Below are positions 1-12,369 of a stretch of DNA of 64,000 nt, piece after piece. A program made the translations under genes and the position numbers. Source of the stretch: Lyophyllum atratum (lineage: Eukaryota; Basidiomycota; Agaricomycetes; Agaricales; Lyophyllaceae); assembly GCA_014905825.1 (NCBI GenBank), contig JACGCN010000002.1:2728001-2792000 (forward strand), read 5' to 3'. Positions within the stretch are counted from its first letter, which is position 1. The number at the start of each line of letters is the position of its first letter. Under the pieces are notes generated by a model. The model saw only the letters and a program-made list of their open reading frames with translations, was not told the origin of the DNA and searched no databases.

Positions 1-2355
1 GAGAAAATTTGTCTGGCCGGTTAGAAGATCGGGCGTCGCAGAAGAAAAAGTCGGTTCTGGTAAGTCGAGATATATCTCTTCTCCGTTTCCCCGCTCATTT
101 GACATTGCAAGGGTTTAGATTTCACACCAAATATCTGGGCTCTATACCTGCGACGAGATACCGACCCGGCTACTAGCACAGTCACCTAAGGGTGAGGTGA
201 CACTTCTGGATGCTGATCTCAGTGTCAAAAATACATGGCCGATGCTTCAAGATGCCGAGAGCGTAAGCCGGACGTTCGTCTACCCCCGAACCGCTTGTTC
301 GTTCCTACCGCCCCGGTCGACTCCTCTAAGAGGGGCGATCCTTGTTTCCGTGGTCGTGGCAGGAGATTCCGCACGCGTTCGAACGCTATCCGTGGACGAT
401 GATGATAAAATTCTGGAGCTGGGGAGCTCTGTAGTCCCACTCAAGCACGATGTGAGGCATATCATATTCCTTGGACTGCATCTTTCGCTCATCGCTATTC
501 TAGCAAATATCAGAGGTTTCCTGCAGCACAAGCGGCTACATGAGCTTTTTGAGTGAGTGGAAGAACCCATTATAGGCCTCTTCGGAGTAACTCATTCTAT
601 TTCAGCGCGAGATGGGACATGGCATTCCTTTGGATTAGGATCCAAAGACGGAAGTTCGATAGAATTATCTGCCACCTCAGAGCCTTTTCGTCTCACTGGA
701 CTCTCCTTCATTTCAAAACCACAAAGCTCAGAAGAGGTCTCGCTGCTGTCATTGAGCTCTTCGCATGTCTTGCTTTCCGCCCTTACCGCCTCACCCAACC
801 CCGAGATCGTACTACTCCTATGGGACCTCCAGTACTCCGTCCTTCTCGCCAGACAGGCGCTCCCAGTCCCCTCCACCCTGGTTCAAGCAAAGGATGTCAC
901 TATAAAAATGACTCTCGTCCCTGCTTCGGGCTCCCAAACGCTCCTCCTTTTATCACCCCAGACATCCAATGCTGGACGAAAGACACAGGCAACAGCGTCA
1001 CGTTCGAGCGTCCTGGTCGTGCCATTGGCATGCCCGTCAGTCTCTACGATCGCGAGCGCAATGGGAAAGGCGTCCTCTGGAGCCAGGTGGATCGAGCAGG
1101 TAGCCTCATCCTCTTCGGGTACGCCACGCCACGATCCTGCCCGGACGAAGGCCCTGGCGACCATGAAAGCAGCCATGGAGAAGAACTTGCCGCAAGCCGC
1201 CAACGTCGCCTTTTTCGAGTGGGAGAAGCGGGAATCCAAGGCTGCGGCCCAGTCGGAAGAAACCCTGGAGGCGGACAAGAATAAGGCAGTAAGTGATGCC
1301 ACCTGACTTTTCTTACCTGAATTCTTATGTCCTTATAGCCAGCGTCTCAAGCGAACCTAAGCTACGACTTCGTCAAGGATCTGCTGGTGACCGTCCTGCA
1401 GCAATCGAAACCCGCCAATACGCCATATTCCTCTGAAGTTGTTCGGTATCTCCTCAAACGACAGCTTGTCAGCGGCAATATGGTCGATGGCGGTCTCCTT
1501 GCAGCCCTTCGATTCAAGAGTGACTGGGTACGTTGCCAACACAGTATTCCAGTTTTCTTATAGTAATTAACGTCGTGCAGCAATCAATTGAAATGGCGCT
1601 CGCCAACGTCACGGACCTCTCAGAAGCAGAGGTTATGGAGACCCTTCATCTAATCGTCGTTCGACACCGGCAGAATGAGAAGGTGGCCTCGCAAGGGGAT
1701 AATGCAATGGACGTCGATGCTCTCTCAGATCTCCCGTCACTGCCGAGCTTCCTGACTTCGTGTGTCACCTACACGACCACGCCCCCCGCCCTGCGGTCAG
1801 CCATACGCCTGTACTTCAAAGAAGCGGAAGACAGCCTCGCCGTCCTGAAGGTGCTAGGAAACTGGATCAAGCAATGGTCGAAACGGAACGTCAGACTCTT
1901 GCCCTCTAAAAAGGATATCTCCAAGAATGAGCATGGTGTGCTCATTATGAAGGAGAGGGAGAGGGATGTCAGCAGCGAGTTGCCACCATTATCCAACGTA
2001 AGTCCCGCCAAACAGATCTGGCACGTCGACGATTTTAATACCGCTCCAGGTCCTCACGTTCCTGCAAACCCTTCTCGACGCGTCCTTCCTGACGCTGCTG
2101 CAACATGCACCCGCACACAGTGTGCTCCGCAGCATCCACGCCAACATTGAGCCGGAAATTACGCAGATCGACGAGATGGAGCAGCTGCGGGGCCCGCTGG
2201 CCACATTTGCGACGGCACACTCGAAGGCAGTCAAGGAGGGTGGTCAGGATAAGCGCAAGAAGCCACAGGGGGATTGGCGGCAGAAGCGGAGGCAGGCGCC
2301 TGAGCAGGCGGGGCTCTCGATTGGGCTGTATCAGTTGGAGGAACTTGTCCTGTAG
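1..2355 (+). CDS. NOL11/Utp8-like nucleolar protein, 5'-partial
   Basis: The gene begins upstream of the window. Exons that join in phase are <3-59, 119-451, 504-552, 606-1288, 1339-1527, 1581-1997 and 2050-2355, giving at least 677 residues. All introns are 50-59 nt with GT-AG ends. The N-terminal two thirds are beta-rich and propeller-like. The C-terminal part is helical and ends in YQLEELVL, preceded by a conserved-looking IEPEITQIDEMEQLRGPL segment. This resembles the NOL11/Utp8 family, which in other fungi and animals belongs to the t-UTP part of the small-subunit processome and acts in nucleolar pre-rRNA transcription and 18S rRNA maturation. Family assignment rests on overall layout and the C-terminal motif only. 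The coding frame is much surer than the name. Confidence 0.6.
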
Positions 2356-2536
2356 GCCGAGTTGGTAGTAGTATCAAAAAAGGAACACATGCACATTTGG
2401 GAAATCATCATGAGCGACTTTGTACACTTCTCGATCACGGTCGAGAGTCGCTGAGAGACCGGACTCTGAAGCGGACCCTGATTTACGCGTCTACCCCACA
2501 CAACCACAACATTGCAGGCTCAACAGCGTCGAAATA

Positions 2537-3813
2537 ATGGCTACTGGAAAATACTGGCTTTTGAAAGCGGAGCCAGATCCACGCGTCGTGAAAGGTAAAG
2601 ATGTAAAAGTGAGCTCTGCATCGTCTCTGACGCGTCATGATGCTCATTGACATGCCGTCCAGTTCAGTGTGGACGATTTTGAGTCTGTGAAGACTTCGCC
2701 ATGGGAGGGTGTACGGAATTACGAAGCCAGAAATCTGATGAAGGAGATGCAGGTCGGGGAGAAGGTTTGTGGCAAATGCTCCATCGCATCGGTACTGGTT
2801 CAGATATAACCTACTGCTCACAGGCGTTATTTTATCACTCGAACTGTAAAACACCTGGTATGACAGTATTTGCCATGTTATCTCGATTTCTTACTAAAAC
2901 CGACTGCTGCTTGAAGGGATCGCGGCTTTCGCTGAAGTTTGTAGTTCCACTTCAACTTCCACGCTCGACTAAAGAGTCCTTGCGATGATAGGTCTCCAAG
3001 GAAGCATACCCGGATTGTTCGTACGCTGTCTAAGTCAACCAGAGAATGATTTCTCACAACTATATCAAACACGTCCAGATACGGCATGGGACGCGTGAAT
3101 ACCCCCCGATTATGTTGCAGTCGCCTTTCCTCACTCATTCGTTGTACTTTCTAGGTCTCATCCCTATTATGACGCGGTACGCCTCGCGTCAATCCCGTCC
3201 ACGACATGGCCGACTAACGAGTAAGATCAGAAAACGAAAAGGGAAGAGCCTAGATGGTTCATGGTCGACTTGACGTTCAGTTCCCGGGCCACGCATTTCG
3301 TCCCGCTGGCTCTTCTGCGCCTGATATCTGAGAATACAACGGTACCTTCCGAGATCGAATACATTGGAGAATCAGGCTTCAAAGCCCTGCAAAGTGCGCC
3401 CTCAAACAATTGCCGAGATACTTAGTTCGTGCCGCTGACGAAGCTGTATAGCAATGGACCTCGTCAAAAAGGGCCGCCTTAGTGTGCAGCGTGTGGACGA
3501 GAAGGCGTGGGCTGCCATCGTTGCACTGGCCGAAAAAGGTGGCTGGGAGGAAATGGATTTGAAGTCCGGGAAAGGGAAAAAGTCGTCAAAGACGACTCCG
3601 GCGAAACCCAAGGCGAAGGCTGTAAGTAGACAAGCGAAGGGGAAGACAAAGGGGGAACAAGCTGACGAAAGTGATGACCTTGAGGAGGAAGAGGAGGATG
3701 AGGACGCAACAGAGACGCCTAAGCCGAAGCGTGGAAGAAAGAGGAAGGCTAAGGATGAAGAGGATGAAGAGTACTCAACTGCACCACGACGTTCAACCCG
3801 TTCGAAGCGGTGA
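2537..3813 (+). CDS. EVE-domain protein (thymocyte nuclear protein 1 family)
   Basis: Nine exons: 2537-2608, 2663-2764, 2824-2857, 2917-2936, 2992-3016, 3079-3094, 3155-3176, 3231-3393 and 3452-3813. The product is 271 residues. The EVE core is recognisable in order: start with YWLLKAEPD, then DDFESVKTSPWEGVRNYEAR, FYHSNCKTPGIAAFAEV, KEAYPDYTAWDASHPYYDA and EEPRWFMVDLTF, ending with LVKKGRLSVQRVDEKAW. EVE domains are PUA-related pockets that in other organisms bind modified bases. The C-terminal 100 residues are an acidic/basic tail with an AT-hook-like KRGRKRK stretch, which suggests a nuclear DNA- or chromatin-binding role (inference). The ATG at 2537 is chosen because it precedes the family N-terminus directly. 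Five consecutive exons are 34, 20, 25, 16 and 22 nt long, so automated annotation of this gene is likely to be wrong. Confidence 0.9.
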
Positions 3814-4638
3814 ACATGCTACTTACTTTCCACTGATTTATCCCCTTATTACATCTCAACAGACTCTTCCACGCCATCTTCCCACTACAGTGTCGTCCCT
3901 CATTGGTCGCTTAATTACATACCCAGTTGCGGCGGTGGCGCGTCCACATTGCCTCTAAAACATCAGTAAGAGAATCTCCAGGGATACAAAAACTGGCATG
4001 ACCCCTGCTCGTGACGGCGCCTTAACGCGCTGGTCGCCGGAGACGGACGATGTCGGGCTGAGTTCATCCATCGTTCGTATGAACTGCGGAACAGAGGGTC
4101 GCATCCCTTTTGCTAAGAAGGCGCCAGCCGCAGCTTCAGCCACAAGCGCGTCGTCCTAACAACGACCTCCTTCGGTGTGTGGTCGACCATCCCAGCCTCA
4201 TCGACCACTGCGACACGGTTTCTCTTCGTGACAGCGCTTCGACGATTCCTCCGAGGCGGACCACGTCGGGCCAAAATCCCTCATGAATCTTGGCACAGTT
4301 GAACTGCGGAGGTGGAGTGCGGACCGGGAGAATACGTAGAACTTCCACAGCTATTTTCCCTCATCAAAGGCTGCCGATGCTATCAATCTGTGCAGCATGC
4401 AGGCTGGAGTCTTGCTGTGCAAAAGGTGTAGAGTCACCCGCCGCCTTGTCTGCCGCATTTGGTGCGGGGGAACAGTCGCGGGGCTGGAAATGTGATGCCG
4501 AAGCGTGGGTGTGCGAATAGCTCCATGGCTTGTTTCAGGTCCCGTGGATTCCTCGAACGTCTCGTTGCTGCGCATTCCAGTTTCCGTCTATAAAGACGTT
4601 CATTTGTCTTCCTTGTCACTGCAGCTCCTCAGTTCGCA
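3814..4638. other. Intergenic region, no supportable gene
   Basis: 825 bases separate the EVE gene from the stomatin gene, both on the + strand. Short open frames exist on both strands, for example around 3955-4143. None shows a family motif or a spliced continuation. The region should hold the 3' end of the first transcript and the promoter and leader of the second. Confidence 0.5.
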
Positions 4639-6153
4639 ATGTCGCACAACGGAATCGACAGCAAGGCCCGCGTTCCCTCGCCCTCTGGCTCTAACGATTC
4701 GTCTTCGCGTGGAAACGTCGTTGATCATCATGCTGCCAATGGTATGTGCTCCCGGAATCTGTGCAGATTCCTTCGAACCATGGTTTTGTATGTTCTACAG
4801 TAACAGATGAGATTGCAGCTGGCCCGCGCAGAGCTTCTGGCCAGGACAAGTCAACCATGATTGTTGTTCAGCCGCTGAAGCGAAGCGAGATGCAGGTAGG
4901 AATCACCCTTTATTAGGTCTTGTGAATCGGGTGTTAACATAGGCATTTTAGCCTTCGTATGCCCAGGATCTGGGAACTGGAGAGGTATAATGATTACTAT
5001 GGCTTTGAACGTCGGAACTCACCCAATAACTTCACAAGGTCACCCATGGAATTTACGGTTCTCTCCTGCAAACGCTGGGTGCCTGTGTTGGATTCTGCGG
5101 CGCAATTCCTTGCTGCCCCTGCTCGAACCCTTTCCGTAACGTCCAACAAGGTGTGCACCCACGCCCAAGCTCCACGGCCCTAAAACTGACAAACTCTCTC
5201 ACCAGGATCCGTTGGTTTGGTCTCACGCTTTGGACAGTTCTACAAGTCGGTCGACCCCGGTCTCGTCCAAGTCAATGTCTGCACAGAGTCTCTGCGCATC
5301 GTTGATGTCAAGATTCAAATCAGCCCCATTGGACGCCAAACCGTCATGTACGTTTTCCCTCTTGCACTACGCCCTATGTTCTCTAAACTGATTATCTGCT
5401 TCGATCAGTACGCGTGACAACGTGAACGTCGAAATGTGGGTTCGAGCCGCTTTGGATGCGCACAGAACCACGTCTAATTTTGTTTATTGACAGTGACTCC
5501 GTCATCTACTTCCAGATTTGCAACCCCTACCGCGCGGCATTCGGCATTACCGACCTGCGACAAGCACTCATTGAGCGTGCGCAGACGACTCTGCGCCACG
5601 TAGTGGGTGCTCGCGCCGTCCAGAGCGTCGTCACCGAGCGCGAGGCTATTGCATTCGAAATCGCCGAAATCGTGGGTGACGTAGCGGACAAGTGGGGTGT
5701 GGCGATCGAAGGCATCCTCATCAAGGATATCATCTTCAGTTCTGAGGTCTCGGCGTCCCTATCTTCTGCTGCCCAGCAAAAGCGTATCGGAGAGTCCAAA
5801 GTCATCGCTGCCCGTGCAGAGGTCGACTCGGCCAGGCTCATGCGCCAAGCTGCTGACATCTTGGCTTCGCCGGCCGCCATGCAAATCCGTCAACTCGAAG
5901 CTTGTAAGTTTACGCTGCTTCAGCTGTACTCGGACATCACTTACCCAGATCCTTCGCAGTGCAACAGATGGCCAAGTCCGCTAGCAGCAAGGTCATTTTC
6001 GTCCCGATGCAGCTGCAGAGTGACGTCGTCGGCCAGCTTGCCAATCAAGCATCGGGCTCGGGCGTCGCGGCCATCGCTCAGAATGAGACGGGCGAAGCTG
6101 GGATGGGCCCTGCTGGTCGTGCAGGCCTCCTGAACAGCGTCTCTCAAGTCTGA
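4639..6153 (+). CDS. Stomatin-like SPFH/band 7 membrane protein
   Basis: Eight exons: 4639-4741, 4801-4895, 4952-4984, 5039-5150, 5206-5347, 5409-5435, 5494-5903 and 5960-6153. The product is 371 residues. A hydrophilic N-terminus is followed by a Cys-rich hydrophobic hairpin (GACVGFCGAIPCCPC) and then the SPFH domain: VGLVSRFGQFYKSVDPGL, the strand TVITRDNVNVEIDSVIYF, AQTTLRHVVGARAVQSVVTE and WGVAIEGILIKDI. Next comes the long helix rich in Ala, Glu and Lys, with KVIAARAEVDSARLMRQAAD and SPAAMQIRQLE, and the conserved strand KVIFVP. This order is typical of stomatin/podocin rather than prohibitin. Such proteins coat the inner face of the plasma membrane or endosomes as cholesterol-binding oligomers. 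The Cys residues near the hairpin are plausible palmitoylation sites. The acceptor of exon 2 could alternatively lie six bases downstream. Confidence 0.93.
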
Positions 6154-6579
6154 TCTTCTGTGGTTCCTTCTGTATACCCACTCCTGTTCCAGATATCGTA
6201 CTCCTTCAGCAACCTTATGCTTCTCCCTGTCTGCGAATGCGGCCTATTACCGATACATTTCCTTAATTCTGCTCATGACCCTTGATGTGTAACGTCGAAG
6301 GCACCCTCGGGCGCCGACTTGACTTTTGCGATCCCCGCTGTTGCTTTCGCTCCATGTACAAAATATTTATTCTGTCGTGTTATTACGACAATCCGTTGTT
6401 CGCTATGTGTTGATACAAAAAACTGAGCCAGTGCAAGCCTTTCTAATACAAATCCGCGCCTTTTGCTGCTAAGTGTATAATAATGCCAAGTGTGAGAGGG
6501 AAATCATCGACGGGAAGGGCCCAGCATCGCGCTTGAGACGGACGAGTGGCGGGTGACGTAGATCGACAGGACAGGGGTA
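6154..6579. other. Convergent 3' intergenic region
   Basis: About 425 bases between the stops of the stomatin gene (+) and the RAX1-like gene (-). It is A/T-richer than the coding DNA and should hold both 3' UTRs and polyadenylation signals. No coding evidence was seen. Confidence 0.5.
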
Positions 6580-8497
6580 TCATGGATGCGAACGGCTGGG
6601 AACCGAAAACACGAGGGCCGAAAACGCCTAAGAAACAAAATCAAGAAGTGAGTGAGAAAATAACGCGAATATATCACAAGGACCCTGATCTCCACCACAG
6701 AGTCTCACTGCAGGCTTTAGAAAAAAATCGACTCACCAGCATGACCCAGACCCCGAAACGGCACACTTGAATTAAGACCTGACGATGCACGGCTTTGATG
6801 TGCGGATCGAGCACTACAGTCTCCGGCCCAAAAACGGGCGGACGGTGGAAGTGGTGCACGGACGCGGCCGTGGTCCACCCGTACGAATGCACCGTATCGC
6901 TAGACTGCGATAGTTGCCCCACACGCGTCAGCGGCTCGATCGCGAAGGGTGCGATCACGGCGACGTCCCGCGCGGATGGGTGCTGTTTCTTGTCGTCGCG
7001 CTTTATTTCGTGTTCATCATGCGGAGGAGGGGACGCCGTGTCCTGCGTACGTTGGCGGTCCTTGCACGGTCCTAGGATCCGGTCGACGAAGGCGAGGGCT
7101 TCGTCGTCCATTTCTTGCATCTCCCAGACGCGCAGCTGTGTGTTCCCGCGCATCCAGACCTGGCTGCAGTACCTGCCCAGAAGGTCAGCTCAGATAACAA
7201 AAGCGACGATACAAGGAAGGTGTAGAGACGCACCCTCGCCAGGCGGAGTAGCATTGCGCTGAGCCCAAGGAACAGAACCCGGCGGGGAATATCCTCCAGG
7301 CGCGGTTCGCCTCAGGAGGGGTCGGCACCATCATGATCAAAAGCAGTGCTATCAGGAGGCCGATGGCGATGTTACAGGTGCCGACGATATACCTGGAGAT
7401 GCACGTCAGACTGAAAAACGACGAAGGGGGCTGATATCGTCAACTTTACCAGTATATTTGTTTCGGAAGGTTGATGTTGGCGCTTGCGGTGGATAGGAAT
7501 CGCGGGAGGATACCTCGCTCTATTTGAGTATATACTTCCTCGTATACAGGTAGAAACTGTATGGGGGTGTATCAGCGCCAGGCGCGGGCAGTGCCGCCTT
7601 GCTCACTCACAACATCAGGATGGCAATCTAGCGAAAGATTTCTGATCACGGTGTCGCGGACGATGGCATCGAGAGATAGTTCCTTCGAAGCAAGCGGGCT
7701 TAAAAATGTAGCAACGGCGCGCTCACACTCAGCGCGAAAGCGATGGCTATCCGCGTCGCTGGATTTTGGAATGGTGTATGCCAAGGGCGGTGTGGACAGC
7801 TGCGTGTACTTCGGGGGCAGCATCGGCGAAGGGGATGTCGGGGAGGGAGCATCGGCAGGGCTGGTAGGCGACGGCTCCTCAGCGTCATCCTTTCCGAGTT
7901 CTTCAATATCGACTTGGAGCCTTGCAAGGCTCTCTGCCGCACGTTGCTCCGTCCTAGCTCGGCTGGGCGTTCTGAAGGCAAAGTCATCGTGCGAGGGGCT
8001 CGTCTGTTTGCGAGTAAACTTTAAATATCGCTCTCGGTAGTCCTGACAAGGTGTGTGAGCAGCACGTCAAAGGTGATTGGCACGAGAATGATGCTTACCT
8101 GGAACCACACTAAAAATTGAAGGTTCTCCACGGAGTACTCCTGAAATGTACCGTTCAGACGCCGTTCACGCCAGAAGCTTTTGCTTTAGCACAACGCACC
8201 ACAAAAGTGAGATGCCTTTCGAAGTCGGCCAAACTGAAGAGAATGTTAGCTCCAGGACGAGAGAGCGACGGAAGAGTGGCACCTTATCGGCGCGCAGGTG
8301 TCACCAGCAAGAACATTCGCTACATGGACAGTTAATTACTCGTTATGTAGATGGACACGCGACGTCTGAAAGGCGGATGTCAATATCAGCTTACCTAGTG
8401 TCACGTCTGAAAGATGGGGCTTCAAGTTAAATCGTGCAGCGAGTGGATGAAGGCTGGCCACGAATGTCCTCGACGACGAAGGAGTGGCGTAGTTCAT
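6580..8497 (-). CDS. RGS-domain protein with three C-terminal membrane segments (RAX1-like)
   Basis: Nine exons in transcript order: 8395-8497, 8283-8319, 8200-8233, 8099-8140, 7611-8042, 7450-7556, 7234-7392, 6737-7172 and 6580-6627. All join in phase and give 465 residues. The N-terminal RGS-like domain contains SDVTLANVLAGDTCAPISL, DFERHLTFVEYSVENLQFLVW and FQDYRERYLKFTRKQ. After a Ser/Pro-rich insert it resumes with KELSLDAIVRDTVIRNLSLD and FLPVYEEVYTQIERGILPRF. Three hydrophobic segments follow, at about residues 253-275, 284-303 and 433-459. RGS plus C-terminal membrane segments is the layout of yeast Rax1, which marks bud sites, and of its filamentous-fungal relatives. Whether this copy accelerates G-alpha GTPase activity is unknown. 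The last intron (6628-6736, 109 nt) is longer than the others. Confidence 0.85.
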
Positions 8498-9128
8498 GGG
8501 CGGAGGCAGGGTTAAACGCAGTTGTTACATGAATCACGACCTTCTATACGGCGTTTATTAGCCTCTGGGAGGATTCGATTCCGTGGCTTCGATCGGGGCT
8601 TTTTTGCCCTGTAAATCTCCGTATCTGCAGGGGTCAGACGATATCGCGGTCAACGTCAGGCAACATACATAAGCTTCCAGGTACCGAGTGACGAGTCAGA
8701 GCGAATCCAGTATACCGGTGTGCCCCACTGTGTTGGGACTTCCTTCAATTGAAGAGAAGGATGCTCACGAGGACCACAACGAACCGCCGGTCTTTATAGA
8801 CGTAGGCATCGTTACTAGAAGAATTGAAAGAAAGGGAAAAAGCGCTGGTTATTCAACATAACGTCAGACGCACTCAGGGTCAGGGACGGTCGCGATTGTG
8901 ATGCAAATGAAGTGGGAAAATCCCAGATATGTATAACCACCTATTAGGCTTCCAAGCTGATCGCCATCCCATTTGATTACCTCTGACATCAGCAGCCCCG
9001 GTGCATTGCAGGCATGAATATTTCAGACCATCCATCCGGTTATCAATATTCCAGTAAAAACAGAACATAACTCCAGGTATCAAAGAGAGTGAATGAAAAT
9101 AGGCACCGTCTGTTAACTAAATAGTGCC
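8498..9128. other. Intergenic region between two minus-strand genes
   Basis: About 630 bases between the 3' end of the coiled-coil gene and the start codon of the RAX1-like gene. Expected to contain the promoter of the latter. No coding or RNA gene was recognised. Confidence 0.5.
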
Positions 9129-12100
9129 TCAAAAGAACTCATGACCATGAGACTCGCCTGGTCGGCGCCGGTGGGGCATGAACGAATCGTCCCTAACGCT
9201 TCCTACCAAGAAGGGATCAGGCGTGGGCTCCAGGATATTTCCAGCAGCAGCCCACGACGACAAGTTCGGGAGGAGGTTACGCAGCCCAGGGCTCACTGCA
9301 CGGGTAGGGTGTATCGGCTGGGAAGTTCGGTGAGGCTCGATAGCAACCGGTGGTTCGACGACAACCGGTCCAGTGCCCGACGCGGTGTGTCGTAAGGACT
9401 GAACTGTTCTACTGAGTGCCTGGAACACGGAGGATCGTTCTGGCCATGCAAGCGCATCGGCCGTGTTCGACTGGGCAGATCGCGGCTCCTCGGCTTGACT
9501 GGTGAACGTGGAATGTATGGAAGAATCTGAAAGCCCACGACGGCGGAGTGTCCGTTGTAATAGAGGTGCCAGGTCATCGGGTTCTTCATCGTCCTGGACC
9601 GGTCGGGCAACGTCAATAACGGCATCTACGTCACGGGAAATTGCGCTCCCAATATTTGTAGACCTCCGTATGGTGCCAGCATTAAAGTCGCTGGCGGGTT
9701 TCATAAATGATTGCACTCTGCGCGGACCTTTCGGGATAACGACCCATGGATCGGGCGCCGCATTTTGCGGTGCGCCTGCGAAGATGTTCATCACGGCAGC
9801 CACGCTGTGAGAAGTAGCAAGATGGCTAGAAGCTTCCTCGTCACCGTTCTGCTTCACCTGGGAGGTTACGGTACTTGTTGTCGATCGGCCAACTGCCGAT
9901 CCCGAGAATTCGACGTTGACGGTAGTGGCCGACGCAGAAAGCGCCGGTCCCAACTTGGGGATAAACCGTGGGGGACGCGACGAACCACGTCCGCTAACGG
10001 AGCGAGTGAGCCCCGGACGCTCTGCCGAGTTTTCGCCGCGCTCACTAGGTGAGAAGAGCTTCGAGATAGGAGCCATCCAACCACTGGTCGCTGTGCTACC
10101 GGCATTTCCTCGCTCTTTCTCCTTCCTTTCTTCCTCAACCTTGCTCGGGTTCAGTGCCAGCTCACTCACCCTCGACGCGCATGAAGGATCGAGGATAACA
10201 TCATTCAGGACCACCCGCATCTCGCCCATTTCCGCAAAAAGGTCCTTGAATAATTTGAACAATACCCTGAAGTCCTTGCGCGTGCACGGCGTGACCACAG
10301 TGTCGTCCTCCAATAAAAAGCGGAACTGTGACCGCAAATTGGTTGAATCTAAAAGAATGTTGTTGACGGTGCTGCGGGAGAGATGCCTGACATCGGCGCC
10401 TTTGAGGTGCTGGCGCTTCAGTCGATTTGTTAAGGTGAGTGCATCAGCCTGTGACATGCGAGTCTGGAATCCGGAAATTCGGTCAAGTATAACAGACAGG
10501 TGGGAAGATAAGGTTTCTGAGAACGACGAAGACTCGGAGCGTGGGTCGTGTGGGGATGACGATGAGATGTATGATGGCAATGGTGATGGTGAATGCATAC
10601 CAAGCCAAGGGTCCGTTTGAACAGCTCGTGAGCGAGTGAGAAGAAGCAATGTTTTACGCACACTAGGCTTCTCCAGGGACGAAAAGTCGTCGTTGTCGAC
10701 GAAGGGTTCTTCGACCTCGATACTAACACGTGAAGAAGCATAGCGTGGTTGTGGTTGGCTAAGAGATGAAAACATGGCTTCTGAGGGTGTCAAAGAATCT
10801 GCTGGTGAAATAGGACGTCGACTAGTTTCCGGAGTAAGTGGTTCCTTGGAAAACAAATCAGACACGCGACGAAAACAAATGATGAGAACTCTTACGAAAG
10901 GCCGTCGGTACTTTCTTTCTAAACTAGCACTTCGGGAATTGTAATATTGCATCTGAAAGGTACGAGACTTGGATTGGTGCTAAAACGAGTACAATGTGGG
11001 TATGGCTCACCGGGTGATCCTTGCCAAGTGACCCCGGCACACTACCGGTATAAATCTGGTGCCGCAGTTGGGGAGTTCCAGCTGCATCGACCGTGAGCAA
11101 TAGTGCGGACAGGAGATTCACGAATTGCGTACCTCCCATCCTAGAGGGTGGCTTTGCCCTATGTTCTTCGACTTCTTCTTGCAAGGTGTGCATTTCCTCA
11201 CGAGATTCCGTCAGCATGTTTTGCAGCTCTGCATTATCACGTTTCAAGGTTTCGTTGTCGTTAACGAGTGACTCTAGGACGTTTGTCAACTCAGTGTGTT
11301 CCACTGCCGCAGTTTGTCCCAGCTGCTAAATCGCTATGGCTTAGGAAAAGTGAGAAGGCCATAATCACATTTTCACTCACCGAGCTATGCAATGCTTCAA
11401 TGCGGACACGGGCATCCTTTAAGATGTGCTCCGACGACTCCAGTCGATGTAGTCTTCGTTCCTCCAATACATCCTGCAACCGCCTAACTTCACTTTGTAG
11501 TTTGGCTATTGTTTAAACAGTTAGAATTGTAATAAACAGGAATCTCAAAAAAAGCACCTGTCTTGTCCTTCATAGCAGCGAATCGAGATTCTGCTAACTT
11601 TGCTCTATTCGACTCTCCATCACGCTCCTGTTGCATGTCATCCTTCTCCCTGATAGCAGTCGACAAGCGAGTTTCCCAGCCGACTGAACGAGCGTGCTGA
11701 GCTGTAAGGCGAGATATTGTCGCCCGCGCTTCTTGCAGTTCATGCAGTATGGTCTTTGTAGACACTTCCGTCACTTCACTATTCACTAGTGCCTGATTTA
11801 AACGCTGCCCATAACTGTATAAGTTGCAAGAGGCTACAATGAGGCGGGGCAGTTACCTTCTCTAACCTGCTTCTTTCCTTGACCAACTCTATGATTTGAA
11901 GCGTAGAAGGATCAGGCAGTGACTCGTCATCCTCATGACTCTCTTCATGATCTGCAGATAATTGTTGCCGCTTATGACCCTGCGAAGAGTTAATGGAATA
12001 AAGCTCTCTGTGCGGCACATGCACGTACCTCGTGTCGACGCACATAGGCCTCATGTCGCTGCAGCAGAGCCTGTCCCACCTCTGAGACGGGTGAATTTGG

Positions 12101-12369
12101 GTACAGACGACGATGGACACGGCCTTACCTGCACTCAATATCAATCGGCTCTCTAGACTGGACTTCACCTCCAGCCAGCCTTTCATATTCTCGCACTCCT
12201 CTCTTCCACAACAGCATGCTAGTGGTGCATGAGGTTCAGGAGAAGGAACCCTCGAGAAATTGGCCAGCGCAAGGGTCAGATCGTCGATGGTACTGTTCGC
12301 ATGATGGAAACTATTGCTCAAGGGTGATTCTGGGGTGGTTGGTCGGGATTTCTCGGCTTCGTCATGCAT
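9129..12369 (-). CDS. Conserved coiled-coil protein of unknown function
   Basis: Nine in-phase exons: 12129-12369, 12029-12081, 11857-11979, 11558-11804, 11381-11505, 11133-11325, 11011-11081, 10896-10952 and 9129-10844, giving 941 residues. Residues about 20-60 hold STIDDLTLALANFSRVPSP and a Cys cluster ACCCGREEC, a possible small metal site. Residues 80-350 are strongly heptad-like, for example TELTNVLESLVNDNETLKRD and ERRLHRLESSEHILKDA. A globular helical block near residues 470-590 contains LTNRLKRQHLKGADVRHLSR and RKDFRVLFKLFKDLFAEMGE. The rest is Ser/Pro-rich and probably disordered. The ATG at 12369 is preferred over upstream starts because the leader before it reads as low-complexity UTR. 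I do not recognise a named family. A cytoskeletal or membrane-tether scaffold role is only a guess from the coiled coils. Confidence 0.75.

Noticed and set aside
3955..4143. Open frames on both strands in the EVE-stomatin gap
   Set aside because: They are short, have no motif and no splice continuation. Base composition alone can explain them.
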